Shown here: piece after piece, positions 10,431 to 19,286 of the stretch
Layout of the letters: every line of letters begins with the position of its first letter
Numbering within the stretch: the stretch's first letter is position 1
NCBI GenBank assembly: GCA_002279935.1
Contig: NCCZ01000003.1
Coordinates: 335,727 to 399,726 of the forward strand
From: Hyphomicrobium sp. 12-62-95
GTDB lineage: Bacteria > Pseudomonadota > Alphaproteobacteria > Rhizobiales > Hyphomicrobiaceae
Direction: 5' to 3'
DNA length: 64,000 bases
Program-made: the position numbers and the translations under genes
Notes under the pieces: generated by a model
What the model was told of the DNA's origin: nothing
The model's input: the letters and a program-made list of their open reading frames with translations, nothing else
Database searches by the model: none

Positions 10431-10488
10431 GAAATGCCACCTCGCTCGCAAGCCTCCACCCCGGAGGCTCAGGACTTCCAAGATCGGA

Positions 10489-11562
10489 TCAGTGATTGAG
10501 ATTGACCATCCGCTCGACGGCCCGGCGCGCGCGCTCGGCCACCTCCGGATCAACGGTCACTTCATGCTTCAGGTCCCGCAGGCTCTCGTAGATGGCCTCC
10601 AGGCTGATGCGCTTCATGTGCGGGCACAGATTGCACGGCCGCACGAACTCCACCTCCGGCACGTCGTCGGCGACGTTGGACGCCATCGAGCATTCCGTCA
10701 CCAAAAGCGCCTTGCGAGGCTTGTTCGTCTTCACCCAGTTGATCATGCCCGACGTCGACCCCGTGAAGTTGGCAACGCCGATCACGTCCGGAGGGCACTC
10801 CGGATGCGCGATGATCTTCACGCCCGGATTCGCATCCCGGTACGCTTCCAGTTCTTCCGCCGTGAAACGCTCGTGCACCTCGCAGTGGCCGCGCCACGCG
10901 ATGATCTCCACGTCCGTCTGCGTCTGCACGTACTTCGATAGATACTCGTCCGGGATGAGCAGCACGCGCGGTGCGCCGAGGCTTTCGACGACTTTCACCG
11001 CGTTCGACGACGTGCAGGTGATGTCGCACTCGGCCTTCACCGCCGCCGACGTGTTGACATACGTGACGATCGGCACACCGGGATACGCTTCGCGCAACAG
11101 TCGAACGTCCGCCGCGGTGATCGACGCCGCCAGCGAGCAGCCCGCCCGCAGATCCGGGATCAAGACCGTCTTGTTCGGCGACAGCAACTTCGACGTCTCC
11201 GCCATGAAGTGTACGCCGGCCTGGACAATGATATCGCCCTTGGCCTTTGCGGCCTCGCGAGCCAGCTGCAAGCTGTCACCCCGGAAGTCCGAGACCCCGT
11301 GGAAAATCTCCGGCGTCATGTAGTTGTGCGCCAGGATCACCGCCCCACGCTCCGCCTTGAGGTCGTTGATCGCTTTCACGAAGGGCGCGTATTGCGCCCA
11401 CTCCATCGGCGTCACGACCCGCTTCATGCGGTCGTAGATCGGCGCCAGTTCGCGCTCGAGCGCTGGCGTGAACACGATGCCGTGGTCCGGCCCCGTCTTC
11501 GCAGCGGGACGCACGGCCGCCGCGGCGGCTGAACGGCTCAGCGGAAGGGTCACCTGCACCAT
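10489..11562 (-). CDS. nadA: Quinolinate synthase A
   Basis: NadA is a [4Fe-4S] enzyme that condenses iminoaspartate with dihydroxyacetone phosphate to make quinolinate. Visible motifs are [25 protein letters not shown], and the cluster-type cysteine positions in [23 protein letters not shown] and [13 protein letters not shown]. The ATG at 11562 follows GGAGG at about nine bases and gives 357 residues; upstream codons to 11649 are probably untranslated leader. It is the first gene of the nadABC unit. The preceding 295-base gap holds two similar palindromes suggested as NadQ operators. Oxygen sensitivity is a family property not visible here. Confidence 0.95.
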   Translation of the reverse strand: MVQVTLPLSRSAAAAAVRPAAKTGPDHGIVFTPALERELAPIYDRMKRVVTPMEWAQYAPFVKAINDLKAERGAVILAHNYMTPEIFHGVSDFRGDSLQLAREAAKAKGDIIVQAGVHFMAETSKLLSPNKTVLIPDLRAGCSLAASITAADVRLLREAYPGVPIVTYVNTSAAVKAECDITCTSSNAVKVVESLGAPRVLLIPDEYLSKYVQTQTDVEIIAWRGHCEVHERFTAEELEAYRDANPGVKIIAHPECPPDVIGVANFTGSTSGMINWVKTNKPRKALLVTECSMASNVADDVPEVEFVRPCNLCPHMKRISLEAIYESLRDLKHEVTVDPEVAERARRAVERMVNLNH

Positions 11563-11593
11563 GAACCTAAACCTCCACATCGGAGGCCCCATA

Positions 11594-11610
11594 ATACTCA
11601 CTGCGAGCAT
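11594..11610. promoter_or_regulatory. Candidate NadQ operator, nadA-proximal
   Basis: The 17-base site ATACTC-ACTGC-GAGCAT is an inverted repeat with one mismatch. It matches the second site at 11656-11672 in both half-sites and in the 5-base spacer length. It lies 32 bases upstream of the nadA start codon. On the minus strand it overlaps TATTAT (11591-11596), a possible -10 element, a position that would suit a repressor. The link to NadQ is inferred from location. Confidence 0.55.
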
Positions 11611-11655
11611 ATGTAGGGCCTGAGAATATCCGGCACTTGCCGGCGGCATCGACTT

Positions 11656-11672
11656 ATGCTCTATTAGAGCAC
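11656..11672. promoter_or_regulatory. Candidate NadQ operator, nadQ-proximal
   Basis: The site ATGCTC-TATTA-GAGCAC contains a perfect TGCTCT-ATT-AGAGCA palindrome (11657-11671). It has the same ATRCTC-N5-GAGCAY layout as the site at 11594-11610. The two centres are 62 bases apart, close to six helical turns. It lies between the end of nadQ and the start of nadA, about 94 bases from the nadA start codon. Confidence 0.55.
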
Positions 11673-11857
11673 TCTACTGCCTAATTTAAGGGATCGCGGC
11701 CTGCTTTTCCAGAGGAATGGCGCGCCGTGACATAAATTATTCGCAGAGCACGAAAGAGGCCTGCGAACTCTGTGGCTCCGGTTACGGGTCAGCCGGGCAA
11801 CCAGATGTGAATTGAAGCGGCCCCGGCGGTCGCGCCGCCGGAGCCAATTGTCAAACG

Positions 11858-12835
11858 TCAAACGCGGCCGGGCTTCACGCGCACACCAGGCGCTGGCCGC
11901 TCGAGCAGCACTTCTTTGCGGAACCGATAGAGCTTCGCCGGCCGCCCACCCGTGCGCGTCTTCATTTCGCCCGTCGGCTCCACGAGACCAGCCCCTTCCA
12001 CCAGCCGGCGGAAGTTCTGCTTGTGCAGATGCGGCCCGAGAATAGCCTCCACCGTCCGCTGCAATTCAAACAGCGTGAATTCCGGCGGCATCAATTCGAA
12101 GATAACCGGGCGATACTTGATCTTGGCCCGTGTGCGCCCGATAGCCGTCGCCAGAATGCGCCGGTGATCGAATCGCATCATCGCGCCAAGCCGAGGCGCC
12201 GGAGCCCACGAAAGAGCCGCCTCGCGGCCATCGCGGCGTGCTTCTTCAACAAGCCCGGCTTCATAAAGAAGCTCATACCGCTCGAGCACTTTTTCTTCGT
12301 CCCAGGCAGCTCCATCAATGGCAAAGCACATGCGCACCCGGTCCTGACGGGCAATGGGCCGCGCCGGTTCCGCGGTCTGTTGCGGACGCTCCGCCCATTC
12401 GCGCAGCCGCGGAATGATTTCGGCTTCGAGGATTGCAGGACGGCCCTTCCGCCAATCTTCCCAAGGAAAATAATGATACCAACTGCGCCACGACCCGCGC
12501 TGCGAGTCTTCAATCTGGCCAGCGTCCGTTAGCGCGAGATAGCCGACCGACACCACATGCGGCATCTCATCGTCGGGCTGCGCGTGCCGCCCGCGATCGC
12601 CGAACGAATAGAGCTGTTCGACATAGCCCAATTCGATGCCGGTCTGGTCTGACACCCACGTCCTGAGGCCACCCTCGAACGTGCGGTGCTTCAGTGGCGA
12701 AAATGGCCCCGATGGCAGGCTATCCTGCGCACCGTTCCCATCTTCACGCACCACAAGCACCACCGGCTCGTTGTCGAGCACGGCGACGATTGCAGCATTC
12801 AGGCCGATTTCAACGGCCGGTGCTTCCTGGCGCAT
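11858..12835 (-). CDS. nadQ: NadQ-type transcriptional regulator of NAD synthesis (NUDIX-like plus winged helix)
   Basis: This is a COG4111-type protein: an N-terminal NUDIX-related domain without a complete hydrolase box and a C-terminal winged-helix region. The N-terminal half has the NUDIX-like opening NAAIVAVLDNEPVVLVVRE and a degenerate NUDIX region around RTFEGGLRTWVSDQTG. The C-terminal half, about residues 230-315, has FTLFELQRTVEAILG and KQNFRRLVEGAGLVE, then the basic wing RTGGRPAKLYRF. Family members with this layout were proposed by comparative genomics to repress nadABC in alphaproteobacteria; its place just upstream of nadA fits. The start at 12835 follows GAAAGGG (325 residues); an ATG at 12907 is a possible longer start. 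NAD or a related nucleotide is the likely effector, by inference. Confidence 0.85.
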   Translation of the reverse strand: MRQEAPAVEIGLNAAIVAVLDNEPVVLVVREDGNGAQDSLPSGPFSPLKHRTFEGGLRTWVSDQTGIELGYVEQLYSFGDRGRHAQPDDEMPHVVSVGYLALTDAGQIEDSQRGSWRSWYHYFPWEDWRKGRPAILEAEIIPRLREWAERPQQTAEPARPIARQDRVRMCFAIDGAAWDEEKVLERYELLYEAGLVEEARRDGREAALSWAPAPRLGAMMRFDHRRILATAIGRTRAKIKYRPVIFELMPPEFTLFELQRTVEAILGPHLHKQNFRRLVEGAGLVEPTGEMKTRTGGRPAKLYRFRKEVLLERPAPGVRVKPGRV

Positions 12836-13074
12836 CGCTGTCCCTTTCGGGTGATGTCGCTCGAGGCTCTCGCGCGGGATACGCCGCACATTTGCGTCCG
12901 ATACCATGGGCCCAGTCTCCCGTCTCTATATGCGTTGGACGATCGTGGCGGCGGTCCAAACGAACGTACAGTATGCGTGTCAACCGCTGCCTCTAGGTTG
13001 GCTAACGGGACTGATCAGCGAATATTCCAACGCCGCGCACAAGCTTGGCTACACTTTGATCCGATCCGGCTGCT

Positions 13075-13692
13075 CTAGGCCCGGTAGAGGACCTCAAACC
13101 GGGCCAAAAACCGCCGCTCAACCTCTTCAGTCGGCGATGCACTTAATCGTTCAAGTTTCTGGGTCAGCGCCGGGCTTAACCCGTCCGGTTGCCCGAAATA
13201 AAGCCGCGCTTCCGGTTGCGAAAAGCCAGCCAGCCGCGTCGCCTCATAGTAGGCGGCAATCGTATCGGCAGATTTGATGGCATCGGTCAGATGCGGCGGC
13301 AATGTGGCGGGCAGGCCAAACCGCTCGTGAATGGCCCCCAGAATGCGCAGCTCGAACGCCTTGTAATCAAGTCCAATGGCCGTCTTGAACGGGCTGATCA
13401 GATCACCGATCACATATTCCGGCGCATCGTGCAGCAGCGCCGCCAGGGCCTCTGCATCGCTGCATCCCGGCGCGCGGTCGGAAAATATCGCCTCAACCGT
13501 CAGCGTATGTTCGGCGACGGAAAAGGCATGCTCGCCCACCGTCTGTCCATTCCACCGCGCCACACGCGCCAACCCATGCGCAATGTCGGCGATCTCGATG
13601 TCGTCCGGCGATGGATCGAGCAGATCGAGCCTGCGGCCCGACAGCATGCGCTGCCACGCGCGCGGACGCTGCGGTTTGCGCGCCTCGCTCAT
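13075..13692 (-). CDS. HD-domain phosphohydrolase (YfbR-like)
   Basis: This is a metal-dependent phosphohydrolase of the HD superfamily, near the 5'-nucleotidase/YfbR type that dephosphorylates nucleoside monophosphates. Metal-site motifs are VGEHAFSVAEHTL (His), ALLHDAPEYVIGD (the HD pair) and IKSADTIAAYYEA (distal Asp). The 205-residue length is ordinary. Its ATG overlaps the end of the downstream-reading tag gene by four bases, so the two are probably translated together. Pairing a nucleotide hydrolase with a DNA-base glycosylase hints at nucleotide-pool or repair housekeeping, but the exact substrate cannot be read. Confidence 0.8.
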   Translation of the reverse strand: MSEARKPQRPRAWQRMLSGRRLDLLDPSPDDIEIADIAHGLARVARWNGQTVGEHAFSVAEHTLTVEAIFSDRAPGCSDAEALAALLHDAPEYVIGDLISPFKTAIGLDYKAFELRILGAIHERFGLPATLPPHLTDAIKSADTIAAYYEATRLAGFSQPEARLYFGQPDGLSPALTQKLERLSASPTEEVERRFLARFEVLYRA

Positions 13693-14297
13693 GTCGGCCG
13701 CCGGAATTTATCGTGCAACCGCACGCACGCCGCATGCCGCGCACAGGTCACGAGATGGTCGTTCACCAGCCCCACCGACTGCATGTACGCATAAATAGTC
13801 GTCGGCCCAACGAACCGGAAACCTTGTTTCTTGAGCGCCTTGGAAATCCGCGTCGACTCCGCCGTCACAGCCGGAACCTCTTTCATCGAGCGGAATGAAT
13901 TGAGCACCGGCCCATCGTCCATCTGCGACCACAGAAACGCCGCCAGCGTCGTCTTTTCCCGCAGCGCCAGATACGTCCGCGCATTGTCGATCGTTGCTTC
14001 AATTTTCAATCTGTTGCGCACGATACCCGCATCCGCCATCAGCCGCGCAACGTCTCTATCGCCATACCGCGCGATCCGTTCCGCATCAAAGCCGTGGAAT
14101 GCCGCCCGAAACGCCTCGCGCTTGCGCAAGATCGTGATCCACGACAGCCCCGCCTGAAACCCTTCTAGAATAAGCTTTTCAAACAGCCGGTGATCGTCGG
14201 CATGCGGCACGCCCCACTCGGTATCGTGATAATCAATGTAGAGCGGGTCCAAACCGGACCAGGGACAGCGTTCCATCTCCGGTGCAGCTTTTGGCAT
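13689..14297 (-). CDS. tag: DNA-3-methyladenine glycosylase I
   Basis: Tag excises 3-methyladenine from alkylated DNA, starting base-excision repair. Family marks are the N-terminal zinc Cys in ERCPWSG, YIDYHDTEWGVP, GFQAGLSWITILRKR (helix-hairpin-helix region) and SFRSMKEVP. The C-terminal zinc ligands are in NDHLVTCARHAAC. The ATG at 14297 gives 202 residues and follows AAGGA. A TTG at 14333 that overlaps the ygfZ stop would add 12 residues and is less likely. It is the middle gene of a ygfZ-tag-HD operon. Confidence 0.92.
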   Translation of the reverse strand: MPKAAPEMERCPWSGLDPLYIDYHDTEWGVPHADDHRLFEKLILEGFQAGLSWITILRKREAFRAAFHGFDAERIARYGDRDVARLMADAGIVRNRLKIEATIDNARTYLALREKTTLAAFLWSQMDDGPVLNSFRSMKEVPAVTAESTRISKALKKQGFRFVGPTTIYAYMQSVGLVNDHLVTCARHAACVRLHDKFRRPT

Positions 14298-14329
14298 CGA
14301 TCCGCATCCTTGCAGCGCCGCGCCGTCCT

Positions 14330-15232
14330 TCAAGCCTGCGACGCCATCGGTTTAAAGTGCGCCCATGGCGGTAGCTCAACGGTCACCGTTGCCTCTCCCG
14401 CGCTCAACGCCACACCTTTGGCCGCAAATTCGTCCACACGGTCGAGCCGCAGTACAGCCAACCCCCGCGATCCCGCAATGGAACCCACCCGGCCGATCTC
14501 CGCATCTCCGGCCATGATCGCCGCACCCGGCACGAGCGGGCCACCGCGCGCCAGAACCGGAACGATCCGGCGGCGCGCCGTACCCCGATGCTCCATCCGC
14601 GAGACAATTTCCTGGCCGACGTAGCAACCCTTAGAAAATGACACCCCGTGCAATTGATCGAAAAGCGCCTCATGCGGAAACGCATCGCCAAACGCGTAGT
14701 CTTTGCCGCCTTCCGGAATTCCGAGCTCAATACGTTGCGCATGATAGGCCGCCGCGTCGGCCGGCATACCGTTCGTCGCCGACGCCACATCGGCCGCGAA
14801 ATGCGCATCGGCAAGAATTCGCAAGCCCAGATCGCGATGGCGGGGATCGGCAAACGAAGCCGTCCGCTGCGTCTCACCGGATGAACACGCGTTCGCGCCC
14901 CACAAAGCCAGCACGGCATAGTCACCCGACACGTCTGTGATGGTCACCGCCGCGCGCAGCTTATATAGCGTCAGCCGCTTGACGAGTTCGGCCGCCTTCT
15001 CACGGGCCACATCGAGCAGAAAGCCCCCGGCGCTGCGGACCACAAAGAAGTCGAAAAGGATTTTCCCCTGCGGCGACAACAGCCCGGCATGCATCGCGGG
15101 CTCCGTCTCCAGCAACGCCAGATCGTTCGTCAGCAGACCTTGCAGCAGCTTGCCGGCATCCGGCCCTTCTACGGCCACGACGCCCCGGTCAGGGAGTTTC
15201 GCGATCTTGATCTCAGGCGTCATCAGGGTCAT
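14330..15232 (-). CDS. ygfZ: YgfZ/GcvT-family folate-binding protein
   Basis: YgfZ is a tetrahydrofolate-binding, GcvT-like protein that helps build or repair certain Fe-S proteins. The family signature KGCYVGQEIVSRM is present, preceded by QRIELGIPEGGKDY. The N-terminal region GPDAGKLLQGLLTNDL with LLSPQGKILFDFFV is typical of the alphaproteobacterial form. The 300 residues match the family. The gene starts a minus-strand operon with tag and the HD hydrolase, and diverges from the dihydroorotase gene. An in-frame ATG three codons in (15223) is an alternative start. Confidence 0.92.
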   Translation of the reverse strand: MTLMTPEIKIAKLPDRGVVAVEGPDAGKLLQGLLTNDLALLETEPAMHAGLLSPQGKILFDFFVVRSAGGFLLDVAREKAAELVKRLTLYKLRAAVTITDVSGDYAVLALWGANACSSGETQRTASFADPRHRDLGLRILADAHFAADVASATNGMPADAAAYHAQRIELGIPEGGKDYAFGDAFPHEALFDQLHGVSFSKGCYVGQEIVSRMEHRGTARRRIVPVLARGGPLVPGAAIMAGDAEIGRVGSIAGSRGLAVLRLDRVDEFAAKGVALSAGEATVTVELPPWAHFKPMASQA

Positions 15233-15324
15233 GGATGGTTCTCTGTTGATCCGTACCTAAGGCGGGCTGGCCCGCCGTGGCAAGCCGGAACCCGTCATCA
15301 CGCACCCGAACCGCTGGACGCATC

Positions 15325-16650
15325 ATGACCGCCCCCCTCGATCTCGTTATCTCCGGCGCCACCGTCGTCAACCACGACGGCGAAGGCGTCCGCGACATCG
15401 GCATCCGCGATGGCCGGATCGTCGCGCTTGGCCAACTGGGCTCCGCCAAAACCCGCGACACACTCGATGCCCGTGGCCTCCACATCCTTCCCGGCGTCAT
15501 CGATACCCAGGTTCACTTCCGCGAACCCGGCCTCACCCACAAGGAAGATCTCGAAACCGGCAGCCGTGCCGCTGTCGCCGGCGGCGTGACGGCCGTCTTC
15601 GAAATGCCCAACACAGCCCCGCTCACCACCTGCGCATCGACGCTGGCCGCCAAGGTGGGCGCCGCCCGCCACCGCATGCTGTGCGACTTTGCTTTCTTCG
15701 TCGGCGGCACGCGCGAAAACATTGAACACATTCCCGAACTGGAGCGCCTGGAAGGCTCCGCCGGCATCAAGGTCTTCATGGGCTCCTCGACCGGCGATCT
15801 TCTCGTCGACGATCCCCCCTCGCTGGAAAAGATTGTCGCCAAGCTCTCACGCCGCGCCTCCTTTCACGCCGAAGATGAAGACCGCCTCAAGGCCCGCATG
15901 AACCTGCGCGTCCCCGGCGATCCATCATCCCATCCCGTGTGGCGCGACGAGGAGGCGGCCCTCATGGCCACAAAGCGCCTCGTCGGATACGCCGAAAAGC
16001 ACCGCCGCCGCGTCCACGTCCTGCACATCTCCACTGCCGAAGAGATGGACTTCCTGCAAGATCACAAGGAGTGGGCCAGCGTCGAGGTCACGCCCCACCA
16101 TCTCACGCTCGCCGCCCCTGAATGCTACGAGCAACTCGGCACCTATGTGCAGATGAACCCGCCCGTCCGCGACGCCCGCCACCGCGACCGCATCTGGAAG
16201 GCACTGGCCGACGGCGTCGTTGATGTCCTGGGCTCCGACCACGCCCCGCATACCCGCGAAGAAAAAGACCACGCCTATCCCGCATCGCACTCGGGCATGA
16301 CCGGCGTCCAAACCCTCGTCCCCATCATGCTCGACCACGTCAATGCTGGCCGGCTGTCGCTACAACGCCTCGTCGATCTCACGAGCCACGGCCCGCAGCG
16401 CCTCTTCGGCATTCGCGGCAAGGGCCGCATCGCGGTCGGCTGGGACGCCGATCTCACCGTTGTCGATTTGAAACGCCGTGAAACCATCCGGGACAATTGG
16501 ATCGAAAGCCGCGTCGGCTGGACACCTTACGACGGCAAGGACGTCACTGGCTGGCCCGTTGGCACATTCGTCCGCGGCCGCCGGGTCATGTGGCAAGGCG
16601 AACTAGTCAAATCAGGATTCGGAGAACCCGTGCGCTTCTATGATGTGTGA
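15325..16650 (+). CDS. pyrC: Dihydroorotase (class I amidohydrolase type)
   Basis: Dihydroorotase cyclises carbamoyl-aspartate to dihydroorotate in pyrimidine synthesis. Zinc and catalytic motifs are DTQVHFREPGLTHKED (HxH and Arg), HVLHIST, VTPHHL and VLGSDHAPHTREEK. GSAGIKVFMGSSTGD stands where a carboxylated lysine is expected. The 441 residues from ATG 15325 fit the COG0044 type; an upstream ATG at 15277 would add 16 residues with no visible function. Allantoinase and hydantoinase belong to the same superfamily, so a related cyclic amidase is possible but less likely. It is a single gene, with no other pyr gene in the window. Confidence 0.82.
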   Translation: MTAPLDLVISGATVVNHDGEGVRDIGIRDGRIVALGQLGSAKTRDTLDARGLHILPGVIDTQVHFREPGLTHKEDLETGSRAAVAGGVTAVFEMPNTAPLTTCASTLAAKVGAARHRMLCDFAFFVGGTRENIEHIPELERLEGSAGIKVFMGSSTGDLLVDDPPSLEKIVAKLSRRASFHAEDEDRLKARMNLRVPGDPSSHPVWRDEEAALMATKRLVGYAEKHRRRVHVLHISTAEEMDFLQDHKEWASVEVTPHHLTLAAPECYEQLGTYVQMNPPVRDARHRDRIWKALADGVVDVLGSDHAPHTREEKDHAYPASHSGMTGVQTLVPIMLDHVNAGRLSLQRLVDLTSHGPQRLFGIRGKGRIAVGWDADLTVVDLKRRETIRDNWIESRVGWTPYDGKDVTGWPVGTFVRGRRVMWQGELVKSGFGEPVRFYDV

Positions 16651-16759
16651 CGGATTGGAGGGTTAACGCCGTCTCCGCCGGGCGGTATGAAGTTGGCACC
16701 GGCTTTGCAGATGACCTTTGTAACCCGGCTGTACAAACGGCTTCCCCACACTGGTCGCA

Positions 16760-16993
16760 ATGATGATCTCCACTGCCTCTCCCACCACCACGTTCGATAC
16801 CCTGCACGATGCGAGCGCCCTGACCGGTTCGGCGGTCTTGGCGCAAGCGCGTGCGCTGCTGTCGGCGATTCTGACAGTGATGTCACTGTTGGCCGCTGCC
16901 GCTGGTGTCTATCTCCTGAAGTCGGCACTGGGCATCAATCTTCTGCCCTGGCACTCGCCGCTGCACGATCTTCTCTACCACCTCGTTCGTTAG
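16760..16993 (+). CDS. Small single-span membrane protein
   Basis: This 77-residue protein has one transmembrane helix around residues 33-53 (LLSAILTVMSLLAAAAGVYL) and a conserved-looking C-terminus, SALGINLLPWHSPLHDLLYHLVR. The Ser/Thr-rich N-terminus has no signal motif. A bidirectional terminator lies 29 bases after its stop, supporting a real transcript end. Short proteins with the GINL...SPLHDLLYHL ending occur in Hyphomicrobiales genomes; I know no function. Codon use and the terminator are the main evidence for coding. Confidence 0.6.
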   Translation: MMISTASPTTTFDTLHDASALTGSAVLAQARALLSAILTVMSLLAAAAGVYLLKSALGINLLPWHSPLHDLLYHLVR

Positions 16994-17013
16994 ACGCGTT
17001 TCGCTAGACGGCA

Positions 17014-17044
17014 CAAAAAAAGGCCGCCCACCGGGCGGCCTTTT
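17014..17044. terminator. Bidirectional Rho-independent terminator
   Basis: A perfect 8-bp stem GGCCGCCC / GGGCGGCC (17022-17040, loop ACC) is flanked by seven A's on the left and TTTT on the right. It can end the small plus-strand gene at 16993 and the minus-strand L,D-transpeptidase gene, which stops at 17072. Confidence 0.9.
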
Positions 17045-17071
17045 CATTTCGACCAGTTAAGCGGCGCCGCG

Positions 17072-17788
17072 CTAGTTCACCACGTGCACCGGTGTACCCT
17101 GCTTCACGAGTTTGGCCAGATGCACCACATGACCGTTGTGCATGCGGATGCAGCCCGACGATGCTTCCGTGCCGATCGAACTAGAATCGTTTGTTCCATG
17201 GATCCGGTACAGCGAGCTGCCAAGATAGATGGCCTTCGCGCCGAGCGGATTGTTAATACCGCCCGTCATTTTCACCGGCAGATGCGGCTTGCGCTGGCGC
17301 ATCTCTTCCGGCGGCACCCAATCCGGCCAGGCCTTCACGCCCGAGACCTTCTGCGTGCCCGTCCACTTGAAGCCCTTCTTGCCGACCGCGACCGGATAGG
17401 CATACGCCTTGCCGTCACCCAGCACGTAGTAGAGCTTCTTTTGCGATTGATCGACGACGACCGAGCCCTTCTTGTGGCCCTTGCTGTATGACACAACCTG
17501 CGGGGCCTGGGCGGAGATAGCCGGCTTGCCGCCACCCTGCATCAAGGCCTTGGGTTTGCCGGAAAACTGCGGCGGCTTCTGCGGCTTCATCGCGGCTGGG
17601 CCAAATGCGGCTACCGACGGCTGAGCCTTCTGCTTATTGGGCTTGAACATTCCAAACCCGCCACTTGTTGCGGGCTTCGAGCGGGGCATGTCGCCCCACA
17701 TGCCGTAGGCGCCGGGAATCTCGGCCAATGCGGGCGAAGCCATCGCGAACAGCAAGCCGGCGACGGCGGCGAGATGACGAACTCTCAT
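17072..17788 (-). CDS. Exported L,D-transpeptidase (YkuD family)
   Basis: YkuD enzymes make 3-3 crosslinks or attach proteins to peptidoglycan in the periplasm, using a catalytic Cys. The motif is complete: YRIHGTNDSSSIGTEASSG followed by CIRMHNGHVVHL, with both the His and the Cys. The start at ATG 17788, after GAAGGG, gives a cleavable signal peptide ending near SPALAEIP; 238 residues. A long Lys/Pro/Gln-rich segment (residues about 40-100) separates the signal from the catalytic domain. An earlier in-frame start at 17815 is less likely. The gene stands alone with a strong terminator beyond its stop. The donor substrate cannot be read. Confidence 0.92.
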   Translation of the reverse strand: MRVRHLAAVAGLLFAMASPALAEIPGAYGMWGDMPRSKPATSGGFGMFKPNKQKAQPSVAAFGPAAMKPQKPPQFSGKPKALMQGGGKPAISAQAPQVVSYSKGHKKGSVVVDQSQKKLYYVLGDGKAYAYPVAVGKKGFKWTGTQKVSGVKAWPDWVPPEEMRQRKPHLPVKMTGGINNPLGAKAIYLGSSLYRIHGTNDSSSIGTEASSGCIRMHNGHVVHLAKLVKQGTPVHVVN

Positions 17789-18201
17789 AACAAAACCCTT
17801 CAACTTGAAAGCCAAGCAACGAGCGGAACGAAGCGCCGGAAAGTGCAGCGCACCGCCCCAGCTTCGAAACTCACTTTTTGCTCCCTAACAGAGTAAAGCA
17901 GATGATGGAACCCTCAGATGACAAGCTATTTTTGACGATTTGCCGCAAGCTCAAATCTGCCCACGGCAAGCGCTCCACTTTTTGGCTGTGAGTTGAGGCG
18001 GTTGCCTCTCTGCCCCTTTTCTCACCCGCGACCTCTGGCCTCCCCGCGGCGGCAAAGCTCCCGCCGCCCCCTGACCATGGACAAGCGGTGATCGCCTCAC
18101 TACCTATGGAGATCTTTACGTTGCCCGCGTCCGGGGCGTTGTTGCAGCGACGCCGTCAGGGCGGACGAAAGAAGCGCCGGGAGCGCACGGGCCAAACACG
18201 C
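17789..18201. other. Divergent intergenic region
   Basis: This 413-base gap lies between the L,D-transpeptidase gene (minus) and the LysE-type gene (plus). It is somewhat AT-richer around 17875-17960. I see a weak 6-bp repeat TTGCCG / CGGCAA (17940-17969), no strong promoter match and no riboswitch pattern. The LysE frame stays open back to 18088, so an earlier start remains possible. Confidence 0.4.
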
Positions 18202-18873
18202 ATGGATTTCATCCCCAATCCCCTCATCATCCCGATTGGTTTGATTATCGGCGTTCTCGTCGCGGCGCCTGTGGGGCCAGTGAACGTCCTGTGCATTCAG
18301 CGCGCGATCGAACGGGGATTTTTCGGCGGTCTGGCCGCTGGCATCGGCGCCGTTCTGGGCGACGGCACCATCGCACTCTTTGCCGCGCTGGGCGTCGGCG
18401 CGATCTCCGGCGCAATCGAATATCACCGCACGGCCATTCAGATCGTCGGCGGCTTGGCTCTGGCCGCCTTCGGCATCAAGCTTTACCTGACCGTCCCACC
18501 GATAGAAGCCGAAGCGCGCATTGATCCAGAGAAGACATCGTTACGCGACTTTGTCTGGGACATTCCGCAAACCTTTTTCCTCACCATCACCAACCCCGGG
18601 GCGGTGCTTGGGCTGTTTGCAATCTTCGGCGGTGTTTCGACATTCGTGGAAGTCCACACAACCATCGACGCCCTGTTGATGGTGGCCGCTATCATGGCTG
18701 GAAGTCTCGCGTGGTGGATCTTCCTATCGAACCTGATCAGCCGCTTCCGGCACCTGGTCGATGCCAATCGACTGCAGACGATCAACCGCTACGCCGGCAT
18801 CGCACTTATTGTATTTGGGGCCATTCTCATCGGAGAAATGGCGATCAAGGGCGGATTGGGCTGGGGTCACTAA
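18202..18873 (+). CDS. LysE family translocator
   Basis: LysE/RhtB-type carriers export amino acids or related small molecules across the inner membrane. The protein opens with the family mark VAAPVGPVNVLCIQRAIERG and has about six hydrophobic segments, for example AALGVGAISGAIEY and IVGGLALAAFGIKLYL. A second-half motif, TITNPGAVLGLFAIF, matches the family's TNPK/P region. The ATG at 18202 gives 223 residues; the longer frame from 18088 adds an Arg-rich N-terminus unlike the family. No regulator gene of the LysG kind is next to it. The substrate cannot be deduced. Confidence 0.85.
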   Translation: MDFIPNPLIIPIGLIIGVLVAAPVGPVNVLCIQRAIERGFFGGLAAGIGAVLGDGTIALFAALGVGAISGAIEYHRTAIQIVGGLALAAFGIKLYLTVPPIEAEARIDPEKTSLRDFVWDIPQTFFLTITNPGAVLGLFAIFGGVSTFVEVHTTIDALLMVAAIMAGSLAWWIFLSNLISRFRHLVDANRLQTINRYAGIALIVFGAILIGEMAIKGGLGWGH

Positions 18874-18898
18874 AACCGCCCCCCCCCAACGCTTCACT

Positions 18899-19150
18899 CT
18901 ACTGGACCACCCGGCCAAGCGTGAACTCCCCCTGCATCAAGCGCCGTTCCAGTCCGCGCGCCAATTCAACGACGGCATCTTCGCCATAAAGCGACACCAG
19001 ATCGGTCAGCGCCGCGAAAAGCGCCGCATAAGCCATCTGTTCCGATGTCACGCCATTCTCGGTGCCCTCATCCCAAGCAGCCAGGATCAGTCCAAGTGCC
19101 TTGAAACTGTGGTCGTCGCTCTCAGCCAGTTCGCGTGCTTCCGGGTTCAT
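18899..19150 (-). CDS. Small conserved hypothetical protein
   Basis: This 83-residue all-helical protein includes ILAAWDEGTENGVTSEQMAY and DLVSLYGEDAVVELARGLER. The ATG at 19150 follows GAGAGGA, a strong ribosome site, and is preferred to the upstream ATG at 19174. It looks soluble, with no signal or membrane segment. Proteins with the AWDEGxENGVxxEQMAY pattern appear in Hyphomicrobiales as short unknowns. It converges with the LysE-type gene; function unknown. Confidence 0.65.
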   Translation of the reverse strand: MNPEARELAESDDHSFKALGLILAAWDEGTENGVTSEQMAYAALFAALTDLVSLYGEDAVVELARGLERRLMQGEFTLGRVVQ

Positions 19151-19286
19151 GCGTCCTCTCCCACCCTTAGACATCGGACACTGCCCCCAGTGCCAATAAC
19201 TTCACTCGTATCTGCGCTTAACACGGACGCGATGCACGCGGGGCTGTAGCAGCAATTCAGGGTAAATCGCTAAGGTGAGCGAAAGC

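Noticed and set aside
11664..11861. Short open frame between nadQ and nadA
   Set aside because: It covers the operator region and has no ribosome site or similarity; regulatory DNA explains it better.
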